Shown piece after piece: positions 44,597 to 56,582 of a stretch of 64,000 nucleotides of DNA. The notes under the pieces were generated by a model, which had not been told where the DNA came from, searched no databases, and saw only the letters and a list, made by a program, of their open reading frames with translations. This stretch comes from Cylicocyclus nassatus. Lineage: Eukaryota; Nematoda; Chromadorea; Rhabditida; Strongylidae. The position numbers and the translations under genes were made by a program. The number at the start of each line of letters is the position of its first letter. Positions within the stretch are counted from its first letter, which is position 1. The DNA lies in NCBI GenBank assembly GCA_958299035.1, contig CATQJL010000223.1, positions 80,369,322 through 80,433,321 on the forward strand, given 5' to 3'.

Positions 44597-45226
44597 AAGG
44601 GAAGGACCCTCGGTCGAAGTGGGGTTCCCACACGTATTACATATCATTGTGCTGGCCTTGGGGGCACTAATATCAAATCGTGTTCCTAAGCTGCTCAGTG
44701 ATCTTCTGGAAAAAGTTACGAGTGATGGTTTCTCCAGGATGACCACGGATCGCTTAAATTAGTGGCTCCGAGAAATGTCAGTTGTGGAGGGATGGCCGAG
44801 TGGATAGCTGCGGAGAGTACAGAGGAAGTGGTAATACGAAATACTTACCAAACATTCTTGCATTTTTGCAAATTAATTAACGAGTGCCGAGGTTTCTCTG
44901 CCTTAGGGCCCTTTAAGGATACATAACAAACAATACAATCTACAAAATGGAAGAATGTTTGGGACATAAGTATCCCGAATTTTTTACCACTTCCTCCACA
45001 GTCCCTACAGTTATCCACTCGGCCATCCCTCCACAACTGACATCTTTCAGAGCCGCTAACTTAAGCGATCTGTGATCATCCTGGAAAAACTATCGCTCGT
45101 AACTTTTTCCAAAAGATCATTGAGCAGCTAAGGAACACGGATTTGTCCCACTATTAGTGCCCCAAAACCAGCACAATAATATGCATCACGTGTGGGAACC
45201 CCATTTCGACCGAGTTTCCTTCCCTT
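44597..45226. mobile_element. Foldback MITE with tRNA-like A box in both arms
   Basis: Ends AAGGGAAGGACCCTCGGTCG and the imperfect reverse complement at 45,200-45,226. The arms pair over about 230 bp with the centre near 44,910. Each arm holds GAGGGATGGCCGAGTGGATA, which contains an RNA polymerase III A-box-like TGGCCGAGTGG. No matching B box was seen, so it is not a tRNA. It is inserted directly behind the last Ig-like exon. Confidence 0.75.
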
Positions 45227-45544
45227 GTTAGAATCGATTCTGCTAAGAAAGAAGCGATATCAATCAACAAGGAAAATCCGCCTTTCTCACACAAAAGTTG
45301 CAGGCATTCTGCTGGGTCATGCACCAGATGCATACTACTTCAAAATTTTTCACTAAGACTTATGCAGATATCCTTGACTGAGTCTATGCATTGTCTCCTG
45401 ATTAGCTGACATCACTTTGTTGTCCTAGAAGGATAGAGAGTAGGGGATTAGTTATTCCGAATACGAAAATTTGAGGTCACGGCTTGTAAAGGCGGCCCAC
45501 ACCATTAATCACTTTTTCTCATTATGCTTCTACGAAGTATTAGC

Positions 45545-46470
45545 TTTGAAAAAAAGGAGAGTCGCTTTTAATTTTATTGTCATGCCATGGTTACAGTTCA
45601 ATACCAGAAACTTGCATGAAATATTATTCGATAGAGCAAAGCAAGCCCCATGAAATGGGCGTTGCTGCTTTTGCACAAAGTTTGTATCCATGTGAAGTTC
45701 GAAGTTGTGAAGTTGGAATCTAAAAGGTTTCAAATGACCGAAAAATCAAAGAATTCGCATCAAAAGCGTTTCTGCGATTCCCGAAATTACTCAGGGATGT
45801 ACATCCTTATTAAACATTCATATGCGCAGTTGCCATAATTTTTCGTTGTCTTGACATCGAGAAATGGAAGTTTTCATGCTTTTCCCAAAGTGATGCTGAT
45901 CTGTTCCCGCGTAGGTGGTTATACTGTTTAGCATGGGAAGTGCAGCCATAGATTTTCACCTTCACAAGGGTCAATTCTCGAGAAAAATCGAGATTAGCTT
46001 TTTTTTCTTCTGTTCTTCAAATCCAGTTGTATATTCCTCGAAAACTTACCTTCATAGAAGGCTGTCTACGGTAGTAATATCCAAGCTAATCAGTATATAA
46101 CTACCTAAGCGGGAACAGCCCGCATCACTTTGGTAAAAGCATGAATTTCAATTTCTCGATGTTTAACCAAGGGAAAATTACAGCAACTATGCATATAATT
46201 GTTCGAAGGATGTATATCTCCGAGCAATTTGGTGGAATAAATATCTTGAACGAGGATACGAAATGTCTTGATTTTTTGGTCATTTGAAACCTTCTGGATC
46301 CCATCTTCGAACTTCACATGGATATAAACTTTGTGCAAAAGCAGTAACGCCATTTATTTTGTAGAGCTTGCTTTGCTCTATCGAATAGTATTTCATGCAA
46401 GTTTCTGGGATTTGAACTGTGGTCATGCCATGACGAGAAAACAAAAAGCGACACTTTTCTCTCCACATAG
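45545..46470. mobile_element. Foldback element with about 380-bp arms
   Basis: The left arm has ACCAGAAACTTGCATGAAAT, GATAGAGCAAAGCAAGC and TTTGCACAAAGTTT. The right arm repeats them in inverted order near 46,310-46,420. The inner arms end about 45,930 and 46,085, leaving a loop of about 150 bp. Target copy and exact ends could not be fixed. Confidence 0.7.
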
Positions 46471-46645
46471 TTGTAATTGCATGTAGGAAGTAGAACTTCT
46501 CATGGAAACTCTTTGGTGGAATGTTGAAAACAAAGTCAATCATCTTTTTGCTCAAATTCCAATAAATGATCCAGTATCGTTGGCTCAATCCTTGTGCAGA
46601 TCTCGTGAGTGGGTTGCTAAACTGTTATTTATCTACCGTTGAGAC

Positions 46646-47063
46646 ATGACAGAGCTTGTTTTGGATATCTATAAAACGTTAAATAGTAAATTTCGTTCAA
46701 AAACCTCAGTATGCCACAGGAAAACAGTCTTGGTTGCGCAACTTGTTTTCATTCTACAGGACGTTCAAAAATATAAGCAAGATCAAACCAATGCAACTGT
46801 ACTTGTCGTTTGGCCCTTTACGCGAATGGAAGAAGAAGAAGAGAGAAGACGCGCGAAGGAGCGTGAAGAGCGCAGAATGTAAGCTTAACATCAGTGCTAA
46901 AATGAGTAAAATCTATTATTTCAGCCGAGAAGTAATGCTGTCTTACTGGTATAAGTTAGCTCAAAGAGCGAGAATGTATTATGAGTACTCTCAGAAACAA
47001 GGCGACGGGTGGCACTGCAAGTTTTCCACTTTATTTTTACCTGCAGAAAAGGGGTTCAAATAA
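46646..47063 (+). CDS. Small charged protein, 106 aa, three exons
   Basis: Model: 46646-46708, 46760-46878 and 46925-47063. The introns are 51 and 46 bp with good borders (TCA|GTATGC...CTACAG; AT|GTAAGC...TTTCAG), and the phases match. The protein starts MTELVLDIYKTLNSKF, then has TVLVVWPFTRMEEEEERRRA, a strongly charged helix, and REVMLSYWYKLAQRARMYYE followed by WHCKF. It lacks a signal peptide, so it is probably intracellular. The family is not recognised. A paralogue with the same intron position and a longer C-terminus lies at the right edge of the window (63633-64000, minus). Relative to it, this copy stops about 30 residues early at AEKGFK, which may be a truncation. The gene begins about 175 bp after a foldback element. 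Confidence 0.65.
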
Positions 47064-47069
47064 TTCAGA

Positions 47070-49175
47070 GTACTCCCTCCCTCATGTGCCAAACTCAAAC
47101 AAAACGAGAATACGATCGACAACGAGTTTTAGCTTGATCATGTGCATTATTTCAACTATTTATTTTATCGCTTGTACCCAGTTTCTTATGCCGTGAGTTT
47201 GCACGAAGTTCTTTCACAGAGCACGCATGCTACCGTGACGGCGATAAAAAGTGAAGGAAATAACACTTGACAGAGCAAAGGAGGCTTTACGATTTTGAAG
47301 TCTGCACAGATCCAGGATCCAAGCGAAATTGTAAATGGGGCCCAGCGTGGTGATGAATGTCAAGCTGCGCTTATAAAACACTCGACCGCGTCCATATAAA
47401 CATTGCGAGCAGGCTTTTACCTGTTTAATGGCCCAAGCACGACTTGCAAAGCGAAAGTTTCAAAATCAAAAATTCTTTGCATCAAATAGTGAATATTCGG
47501 TACTTTACGAACACAGATAGCGAATAGACATCAAATTTGGTACATAAACAGACAGAAAAAATGAGGAACAAACTACGGTAAGTTGGAGAAAGTTTTATGA
47601 TTGAATGGGGTTTCGTACACTTTTTCAAAGAGACTCAGTATTGAAATGGAGAAACGACTTGTTAGCAAGGCATAGGTAACGGCAGGCACCAAAACCTAAA
47701 GCTGGTATATATCAAAGTTGTGTAGCGCAGTGGGGATATGTAATAGCTATGGAGTTACATGTAAAACTTAATTTGCATAACCAACTTTTTCGAATTCAGG
47801 GTGGCATTTGTCACTAATTTAATCGCATGATTTTTTCATAACTCCTGCACATATCCGTTCTACACCCAATGCTCACCTATATCGTAGGAATATGGTTTCG
47901 AAACTTTTCCTCTTCCTTTTGTCAGAACCCGAGGTAGTAGCAAGTACCAGTCAAAACTACGGTCAGAGTTACCAGCGCACTGCAGCCGCTTTCCCGAGCA
48001 CTCGGCACTCAACGAGCTGGCACTGCTTGAAGTCGCGTTGTGACATCTTCGCGAAAAAATGTGCCGCGACTTCTTACCCGTATCCAGCAACCAGCGATCC
48101 TTGAAAAGGAAAACGCGTCCCTACAATGACGCCGGAAAGCGAACTATAAAATTTGGAAGTGTTCGTAACCCATTCTTCGCATCATCAATCTCGTGCCAAG
48201 ATGCGATTACGAAAATCTAGGGCTACCAGGCACTCAAAGCCATTGGGCGGAAAGTGCGGCTGGTACTTTGCAGCTTAATTCTCTCGTACATCTTTCGTTT
48301 TGATCTATGTTTTGGAACAGGCCTATAACCTGTGTAGATCAATTGAGGAAACAGTTTTGGCATTGTCACTTTATCTTATTCCAACATGCCGAACAACGGA
48401 CAACACGCAATCAACAATATACGACAACTGCAATGTGTCCGCTACTGTAGGGAATGTGGATCACGGTGTTAAAGGTGGAAGCAATCGAAGGAGATACAAG
48501 AAATAGGTATTAGAAGTCTTGGTATGGATTAAATGATACGACTGGAGTATCAGGGGTTTTGACTGTAAGTGAATTAATACGGTGGTCATGTTTGATCTTG
48601 TGGATAAGTGACTCTTTTTGATTTTGTTGATGAGCTAAACCGGTCGATGAATCTCATTGCGAAAGTTGGTGCTTAGTGGAATATTAGCTAGACCTCGAGA
48701 ATGTAACAGGAAAACAAGAAGTAGATGGAAAAATTTGTTGAGTCACAGATAATAAATTCGTAAAATCCCTGCTTACTTATTTCTTCCTGCTATCTTTTAG
48801 CTTTTTGGAGCTCAAAATACGAAAAAAACAATTAATTGATAAAGCCCAATTTAGCGGAAGTAGCTCAACGGAAATAGTTCGCCCCAAGCTCAGGTTTCCG
48901 AAATGGCTCAGATTCCATAATTCTTTCCAATAGGCGGTCATAACGAAACTGCTAGGCAAGGAACGCCAAGAATCACTAGCGCCAATCGATGATTTTTGGT
49001 GAGAAGCTTACAATTAGTAACAGCTACCCCGTCCTAAGTTTTATGGTTTATCAATTTATTCATTCAAATATGCACTCTGGCTGCACCAGAAGCAAACGAA
49101 TTGAATAAGAGATAATCAGTTGCTGATAATACACTAGTACATTTCCATTCCCTACTAGCTCTTGATGCAACCTCA
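47070..49175. other. Intergenic with one small candidate exon
   Basis: Near 47,892-48,104 (plus) an ATG frame gives a hydrophobic start (MVSKLFLFLL), then Ser/Thr-rich sequence and CLKSRCDIFAKKCAAT, so it could be a small secreted Cys peptide. A splice acceptor (CCTTTTGTCAG) lies inside it, and a second frame is also open, so the reading is uncertain. The rest shows no gene. Confidence 0.3.
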
Positions 49176-49178
49176 AAG

Positions 49179-49554
49179 GCAGCGTTCGGACAAAATTTCG
49201 AATGGAATTTTTTTCGCTTACCTGGGTTTATTCCTCCCGCTGATTCTGAAAATGCAGCTTGGAAGACACGAAAATGCCGAAAACGGGCTTTTCCAGAAGC
49301 TTCTAATTTGAATTTTGTCGCCTGCCTCCAAGGTTAAGACTGACCCTTTGTGGGACCCTACGTCTTGACTGTGTGCGGTATGCGCACTCTGGCTTATCGA
49401 ACTAACTCGTTCCGGTAGCCGGAGCGTTCCAGTGCCGCTTCCGAAACGGATTTCTCGCTTCAGAAGCAAATTGGTGCATTGCCAACTGGACAAGAGCCTT
49501 ACCAGGACGGGCTCCCCTGTACTCTACATTTTCCTATTTGACCGGACGCTGCCT
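49179..49554. mobile_element. MITE with AGGCAGCG TIRs
   Basis: Left AGGCAGCGTTCGG, right the reverse complement of AGGCAGCGTCCGGT. About 376 bp. The inner CTTACCTGGGTTTATTC resembles the arm of the foldback at 4597-5010, and the ends resemble the nested repeat at 34,010-34,370. This links three loci to one broad family. Confidence 0.6.
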
Positions 49555-49965
49555 GCGTGACAGATGCGGACTCTAACGGTCGGACATACAGATGATTAGC
49601 ATAGGGGAATGCTACCGCCCTAAGAGTAGTATAAGCTTCGAGGGCGTCCAAGACAAGCCTGGTTCACGTTAGGTATTCATCAACCTAACAGACCAGCCAG
49701 CCAGATACACCTGTATAGCAATTCAAGCAGAACTAGAACTTTAAAGACACACTGCATTTGAATGATGTAGAAACTCAACTCACGAAGGGCAATTGGAATA
49801 TGACAGGTTGAAGGAAACACTAGCAAAAATTAGTAACAGAAACATCAAACAAAAAAACTAGTGTACAATAATACCAGTAATCACATCCTAAACGGCCAGT
49901 GCGACTAGCGGAGAGGAGAGCTACCGGCAGTCTGAAAAAGACAAGAAGGAAAAAGGGGACAGTTT

Positions 49966-50935
49966 TTAACTTTCTGATTCTTCAACTTGCAATAGATTCA
50001 TTTCATTTATCTTGCGCTTGAGAACGACTATGCTCTGTGCTGACAAAACGAAAGGAGGCAATTTGTTAAACCATCTGGATATTCTGTAAAAAAGGCTGTT
50101 GAATATCAAAAGAAAGCGTTTGTTTTTGATTGAATAATGAATGTTTAACCCACCCATCCTGCAACTTGGTCTGAAAATTTCAGTATTTGCTTGCATTAAG
50201 TCTGAGTTCTTTACGTATAAGGCGGAAGGGGAAAATTAGATCAAGGTGTATTCTTCTGTGCTCCAAACTTTTCATTGCCAGGTATTTAAGACAATCTTCA
50301 TATAATGGCAATTCAGTGAAAGCAAACTTTCTAGAACATCTCAAAAACAGAATGCGAGTAAATATTTGCTGAGCCTTTTTTTTTCTAAAAAAGGAGTCCA
50401 AATCACAGAACAATATTCGAGATAAAGCAACACATACGGTTTAAAGAGCCTTTTAAGTATTTAAGTATTGCTGGGTTATCTGTATACTGATCGAAGTATA
50501 GTAAATAAGGCTGAATAAGCCTTGTTTACGGCATAGTCACTATGTTCGAAAAACTTTAATTTAGAATCAATTAGAACACATAAATCCTTGGCAATGCAAC
50601 CCTTCTTCAGAAGAATTCCGTTGATTTCATAATCAGGTTGTTCCTCGTCACAAAATGCATAACAAAACATTTCTCCGAATACAATGGAATATTGAAGCTT
50701 GAAGCCCAGTATGCCAGTCGATCCAACGATCTCTTCATTGCAGCCTGAACTTCATGCCATTATCTTTGTCCTAGACCCCGTATGTTTTGACATCGTCTGC
50801 ATACATCTGAATCGTAATGAGCAGACGTTTTCAAAATAGACTGGACCTCGGCGGTGTACAACAGGAAAAGCAATGGAGAAAGTTCTCCTCTTTGTGGAAC
50901 GCAGATATGTCTATTTGAAAACTGATGTCCTATTA
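49966..50935 (-). pseudogene. LINE (non-LTR) reverse transcriptase relic
   Basis: Minus-strand pieces in RT order. GHQFSNRHICVPQRGELSPL then LFLLY lies at about 50,870-50,925 (the GVPQG-S-PLLF motif, with Gly lost). MYADDVK follows at about 50,785-50,810 (the catalytic YADD, in another frame). Next come YEINGILLKKGCIAKDL and LIDSKLKFFEHS at 50,530-50,640, then the C-terminal region with RRIHLDLIFPFRLIRK near 50,230 to the stop at 49,966. The pattern fits jockey/CR1/I-type LINEs. Frameshifts make it dead. Its 5' part is cut off by the MITE at 50936, whose TA lies at the break. Confidence 0.65.
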
Positions 50936-51796
50936 GGGTGATCACTAAAAAAAATGGGACAGCTCAATTTTTGTCAAATTTTGAGATTTTTTGTTTCGAT
51001 CGACGACAAGCAGGCTGCAACGTAAACGTCGCTTATATAAGCGACCTTCGCCTATTATTCTGGCAAAGCGTCAACCCTCCTCTTCTACAACCCTATGCGT
51101 GGCGCCCTGAAGAACTCGAACAAGGTTTTTTGAACATCGCTCATTCTTGCGCTGTCATACCGTAAAGTTATAGAGCAATTGATACACCATTCGAAAGAGC
51201 TCTTCATGCTCTTTCAAACAATAATGTAAACATACAAAACTTCTTTTTATTTCTGGATAAAAAAGCGAAGTACCTGAAAAATCGCGATTTTTTGGCGCAA
51301 GAAAAACCAATAAATCAAGTTTCAATCTGTATTTTCTGAAGATAGAAAAATATGAGGTAACCTGCATATGGATGGATAGAGCGTAAAAAGCTCTTTCAGA
51401 TGGCACCTATAAAGCATGCGTTTACCTGCAAAAAATTGAATAGCACCTATCTTTGCTCTCAACGATGCTAATGGCCATATCTCCTGGATTTGAAAGTTGA
51501 GGCCAGCAATCCACCGTGAGTCTGGTGACTGTACACTCACGCATTGCAGCAGTAGTACTATGAGTGGTTTCGCATGTCTCACTGCGCAGATACTGCCCGA
51601 AGTTTATAATTTGTCAAAGTGACTAACTTTGCATTTCAGCTAGTATAAAAATTATTAGATATGTAAATGATTTTAGGTATTTTCTGAAAGAGAATAATTT
51701 ATTCTAACATCTTTCAAAATTGGAAAGTTTAATCACTTTTCTTTTTTGAGAAATCTACCTTTATTCTCTAGGTGCCCCATTTTTTACCGATCACCC
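50936..51796. mobile_element. MITE with GGGTGATC TIRs, copy B
   Basis: Ends GGGTGATCACTAAAAAAAAT and its inverted partner, TA on each side, 861 bp. Close sister of copy A at 42185; the two differ by scattered substitutions and small indels. It is inserted at the 5' edge of the LINE relic. Confidence 0.85.
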
Positions 51797-51799
51797 TAA

Positions 51800-53105
51800 T
51801 ACTTTGACTGTCAACCCTGTTGCTCAAGTAAGATAATTAATAAGGGAAGGATACTTGGTGGCCGTGGCGTTTTGGAATGAAACGTACACCACTAAATGCA
51901 AATTAAGGCGCTGATTCCAGATTCCAGATCTGCTTTCGGTATCTGCTGTGCGCTTTACCGAAGGATTTTGAACATTTTTTGCCACGAAAATTTGCCTACT
52001 TCGAATTATTAAAGAAAGAAGCTGAGCTAAAAATGCAACAGTGTGCTCAATTTCGCTGTTTTTATCTGTGATTTTTTTCGCAATAAAACCGCTTGTAGCT
52101 TCGTCCACAGAAGCGAGAAGCAGATAAAAAAGACGGATTTGAAGTCAGCGTTTTATACTGCATCGAATGGTATACAGCTTGTTTGGTTTGGCCACTTCGA
52201 CTTCTGACCATTCCCTTGTAAGCAAAAAACGCCAAAAATCTATGAATCGATAGTGCCGACGATAATTTTTGGTGAAAAAGCTTAGTGAAACCCCTGCCCC
52301 GCCCCATAATTTATGTGTGCAAAGTTTCGTCCTAATTCCATGTTTTTACCATTTTAGGCCGGCCATAAAAAGGCTAATCCAAATATTTTACGAATGCTGA
52401 TTTTCCGAAGTTAGGCAGAAACTGCAAAAAATTCCTGAACCGTTAGAGACAACTGGTATGTTTTGAACAAAGTGGCTTATTAACCCACGCCTCATCTCAA
52501 TTATACCTGGCAAATTTGGTTCACATTTTGTAATTCCTTCCATTCATTTTGGGCGAGCATTGTAGATTTTTCAGGCGAAAAATGCAAAATTTCAAAATCG
52601 ATAAGGGCCGCCGGTATGTCACGAACAAAATGGCTTATGACACACTTTCCACTCCAATTATGTCCAATTCATCCAGATTGCATGGCTTCTTCTATGTTTC
52701 TTTCTAAGATGAAAAAGTACCTACTAGGACAAATATTATATAAAAATCAATCATTTGCACCTCGTATCATATCAAAAAAAATCTGATTTGGTACCGCATA
52801 CTCATACTGGACATACATATGTGCATTTGCTGCATTTCTTTGAGGACTAACTGAAAGTTAAAAACTGACGTGATTTTGCCTAAGTATGCAGGACTGTTTT
52901 AGCATAATCAATCCTGAATATGAATTATTAATACAAGCATAGAATTTAGCCTTTTAAAGGAAAATCAAAGTTAGCGAGGAAAACTGGATTAACATCGCAA
53001 TAACCAAGGAGGAATTACACCAAGTATATTAATTGTCTGAGTGAAGAGTACATGCAGGAGCAAACTGGAAGTCTCGATCTTTTGGACGAAGATTTGAGTT
53101 TTTGG
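51800..53105. other. Intergenic, no gene seen
   Basis: AT-rich. The minus frames at 51824-52108 and 52062-52307 have no motif. No TIR pair was recognised. Confidence 0.4.
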
Positions 53106-53110
53106 GTACT

Positions 53111-53737
53111 ATGTCAATTCTTTTTTTCGGGTTGATATTTTGGCTCAGAACGACACGTGGATCAAATTTGTACCTATCTTAAAGGGACATCTTGTGGAGC
53201 TGCCTTTCTCTATCCTATTTTTTTTTACTTTACTAGCATGTTATGCAACAGGACCTTCGTACTATATTATCAATTGTGGAGATAGTCAAACAATAAAATG
53301 CAATCGATTTAAACGTTGGATTCACTTGGTATGTCTTTGTACATTGACACACAGAACATCCTATGCGAAGTGTAACATAGACAAAATTTAGACATACATG
53401 CACTTGCATCTTCCACTCTGAAGATGCCAGATTTGTATCTCTTGGAAACTAGCGTACATACAAGGATGTAGTTCATTTCATTTACAGAGGTTCCATACAA
53501 ACTGTAAACTATACAAATATGATTGTGGAGCCCAGACTGCCTCTGCCATTTGACAACTATCCTTCTTTTCTTAATTTTTGGCCACCAAAAAATTACTGTA
53601 ATAGTGGGGGATCATGCAGCGTATTTGAGATGAGTGTGAACGTTGGTTCAATTGGATGTTTCTGGGCTGTGACTTCTTCAGCTGAATCATGTTTTATTCA
53701 AAGTTTCTCAATTAGAGCATGCTCTACTGTCAAATAG
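53111..53737 (+). CDS. Candidate secreted Cys-containing protein
   Basis: Two exon-like blocks. The first (about 53,147-53,327) has a long hydrophobic run (PFSILFFFTLLACYATG) like a signal peptide, then IINCGDSQTIKCNRFKRW, and ends at TTG|GTATGT. The second starts after TTCATTTACAG (53,487) and encodes about 82 residues: SIQTVNYTNMIVEPRLPLPF, then KNYCNSGGSCSVF and SIGCFWAVTSS to a stop at 53,737. The two do not join in phase with this donor, so at least one exon is missing or misplaced. A short frame MSILFFGLIFWL at 53,111 could be the true start. Family not recognised. Confidence 0.35.
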
Positions 53738-53744
53738 CAACCTG

Positions 53745-54280
53745 GGACCGCTATAGAAAAATAGTATTTTCTGAGACAGAGCAGAAATGTGGACCCCTAA
53801 AACAAAAGCATTGATACATAGTGGATTGATAGCTAATTGAGTAGGATTCCACTAACGTACTAAACTAGATCATACTAGTAACGAGCTGTCTAATATCAAT
53901 CGCTCACACTTGATAGATGTTTATTTCTACCACTTCCATTTCAAATCTTACTCTCGTCTAAAACAAGTATTCTTCGGGGTCAAGTCAGCTAGCTTTTACC
54001 GCTCGCTAGCGCCCAAAAACAGAGTCTTGATAAATTTTAGAGGAAGCAAGATTTTAGAGAATGGGCAAAGCTCTTTTTCCTTCGGCTTTGCTGATCTGTA
54101 TAATCATAAGTCTACGTCATTATAGTAATCATGGTAGGGGCTTCGGTATTTGTCTTGCGTTACATATGCATAACACTCCTTCCTTCTTTGAATGAGGATT
54201 GATTGATGTTTTGTCTTTTCTTTTGTGTCCAGGTTTTTTGTTCGATTTCGGTCTTTTATTGCTGCACCATGAGTATATAT
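53745..54280. other. Intergenic, no gene seen
   Basis: Only chance-like frames such as 53910-54125. Nothing else was recognised. Confidence 0.4.
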
Positions 54281-54282
54281 TA

Positions 54283-55296
54283 GGTCGTTCCGAAAGTTCT
54301 TTTCGTTTTTTCAACCTATCATAAAAACACGAGGAATGAAGTTAGGGAAACGCTTTGGGAACTATACGACGCAGCTTTTCTTCCTCTTTCTAGCAGTCAT
54401 ACTCTCATGTCGCTTGCTCTTGTGATCAGTGAGATAATGTCTGAAATTTCGAACCCATGGATTTCACGGTGTCCAACTTTGGCAATTTTTCACGATCTTC
54501 TATTTTGACTTTTGGAAAAGCTTCAATAGCATTCAGATAGAGTAAACAAAGTGCAATCTAATGAAATCTTTTGGCAACTTCAACTGGCTTCTTAGTATTT
54601 TTTGAGATAATTTTTCCAGAAGTCTTCACTTTTTCGAAGTCACAAAAAACAAAAACGCTCCGAACATTAACAAATCTTCGGATTTCGACACTTTCAAAAC
54701 TCGTTTATGATTGTCCACTATTTTTACAAAGTAACTCAGTGTTTATCGCTTTGAAAAATAAGACTTCGCTTTTCGCGTGTACACCCTTAGGCGGGTTCAA
54801 ATTCAAGAATTATGGAAATTTTATCGTTAAAAACTCCCACAAATTGGGAAGAAAATTACTCAGTAGAAAGAAGAGGAAAAGCTGCATCGAATGACACCTT
54901 AGTTGTGCGCTCTTTTATGTTCTATGATTCTTGGCATCACCAAAAGTGGAATTTGATAGCATCAGGAAAAAATTCCAAAGAATTTTTAAGGCTAACTATA
55001 GGCGCCGAAAAATTGCATTGAATCCCACTTTGTTTGCTTTATCTGACTGCTATCAAAGCTTCTCCAAAAGTCAAGAAAGAAGATCGTGAAAAATTGCCAA
55101 AGTTGGATACCGCGAAAACCATGGGTTTGAAATTTCAGACATTATCTCAGTGATCACAAGGGTAACCGACATGGGAATATGACAGGTAGAAAGAGGAAGG
55201 AACGCTGCGTCGGATAGTGCTTGAAGCGTTTTCCTAACTTCATTGCTCGTGTTTTTATGATAGGTTGAAAAAACGGAAAGAACTTTCGGAACGACC
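54283..55296. mobile_element. Foldback MITE, GGTCGTTCCGAAAG ends
   Basis: Ends GGTCGTTCCGAAAGTTCTTT and the reverse complement, with TA on each side (54281-54282 and 55297-55298). The arms pair over about 450 bp each (shared TCATAAAAACACGAG, AATTTTTCACGATCTTC and CTTTTGGAAAAGCTT-like sequence), with the centre near 54,790. The mariner-like ends suggest it is mobilised by a mariner-type transposase. Confidence 0.85.
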
Positions 55297-55304
55297 TAAT
55301 ATAT

Positions 55305-56535
55305 ATGTAAATAAAAAATATCCAGACGAGTACGTTCCAAGTTCCAACGTCAAATTTACCTTCAACATAGAGTAAAAAATTTCTTTTTTATTTTCATTTG
55401 TACCGCAGCAGCTAATCAGTTTTGATGATGAGCTATAAACTAGAGTGATACATTTTCGATTCTTCGCGCAACATCTAGAGTTTTATTGAAATCTTTTTCA
55501 AGGACTCATAGCGGTCAAGATGTCTTCATCATTTCAAGGTTGTGAGAGTGATCACTTGTACAGCCTACCGTATACACGTCATTCGGAATCTGAATACCTA
55601 AAAATTGATGATGAGTGCTAAATGAAATAGAAACAGGAAGATTGCTGAAAACGTTGGGTAATGCTTTTTTCAAAAGAAACAATTACGCCGTATAAATGTT
55701 TGTAACTTTCAGTATATTTTGCAGTTTATTGCTTAATTATTTGCCCACTCTAACGACTGACTTCAAATTGGATAAATGATGCGAGGGGGAGGGGGACATC
55801 ACAATGTACAGCATCACTCCTTCGAGTGGAGTCGAGCTGTTGGAATGTTGTTCTCAGAGTGAGCGGGTTTTTGTTTTACCAGAGTAATTCTTTCGAAATC
55901 TATTTTTTTGTTGTTCTGTACATTTGCTGAAATCTTCATAACTAATAGAGCTAGCATAATAAAATTGCACACGGCGCAGTAAAACTCATGACTGTAGGTT
56001 GTTTTGTTCACTTTTAAAAAAAAACTTTGTGATACAAGTACTAAGAGGCGCTGTAGTACTCTTAGAAGCCTAGAAAGTCAGATATAAACAGTTGCTCTCA
56101 TAAGTCTATAATGGAAGACCTGGTTTCCGGAATAGCTAATGCTGGACATAGCTGAAAGAACAGTATGTTGTTTACAAAAATACAGCTTGAAAATAAACAA
56201 ATATTTAAAAGCTTTCTCATCAAACCCATTGCTTTTTGTTGTTGAGATTATTGCTTGCTGTATACTCATAGCCATCACTTCTCTAATTCAAAAACACGTA
56301 AAGATTTTGCTCTTGCGCAAATTAGGCCTTAGGGAGAAAGCATATCTAGATTATTTGGTCGGTATGAATAATTACATTGTTGACATCAGTCATAACAGTA
56401 CGTTCTAACTACTGCAAAGTATGCAAAAATAATGCGCTTCGTCTCGCAAAAAACTTAATAAAAACTGAAAAGAATGCAGTAACGCCTCCTCATAGTTTAC
56501 AATCATTTCGCGTTCTCATTTCAGGTCAAAGCAAA
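55305..56535. other. Intergenic upstream of collagen B
   Basis: No gene is supported. The 89-codon plus frame 56139-56408 has a hydrophobic segment (PLLFVVEIIACCILIAI) but no splice or family support. From about 56,430 onward the sequence is similar to the promoter flank of collagen A. Confidence 0.4.
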
Positions 56536-56542
56536 GCAATGC

Positions 56543-56549
56543 TATAAAA
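56543..56549 (+). promoter_or_regulatory. TATA box of collagen B
   Basis: TATAAAA, 33 bp before the ATG, at the same spacing as in copy A and within the conserved upstream block (ATTTCAGGTCA, then GCTATAAAAACCC, then GATCACCAGCACACATCCAG). Confidence 0.65.
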
Positions 56550-56582
56550 ACCCATGATGATCACCAGCACACATCCAGCATC

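Noticed and set aside
44780..45030. tRNA gene suggested by TGGCCGAGTGG
   Set aside because: No B box, no acceptor stem and a palindromic context; only an A-box-like stretch remains.
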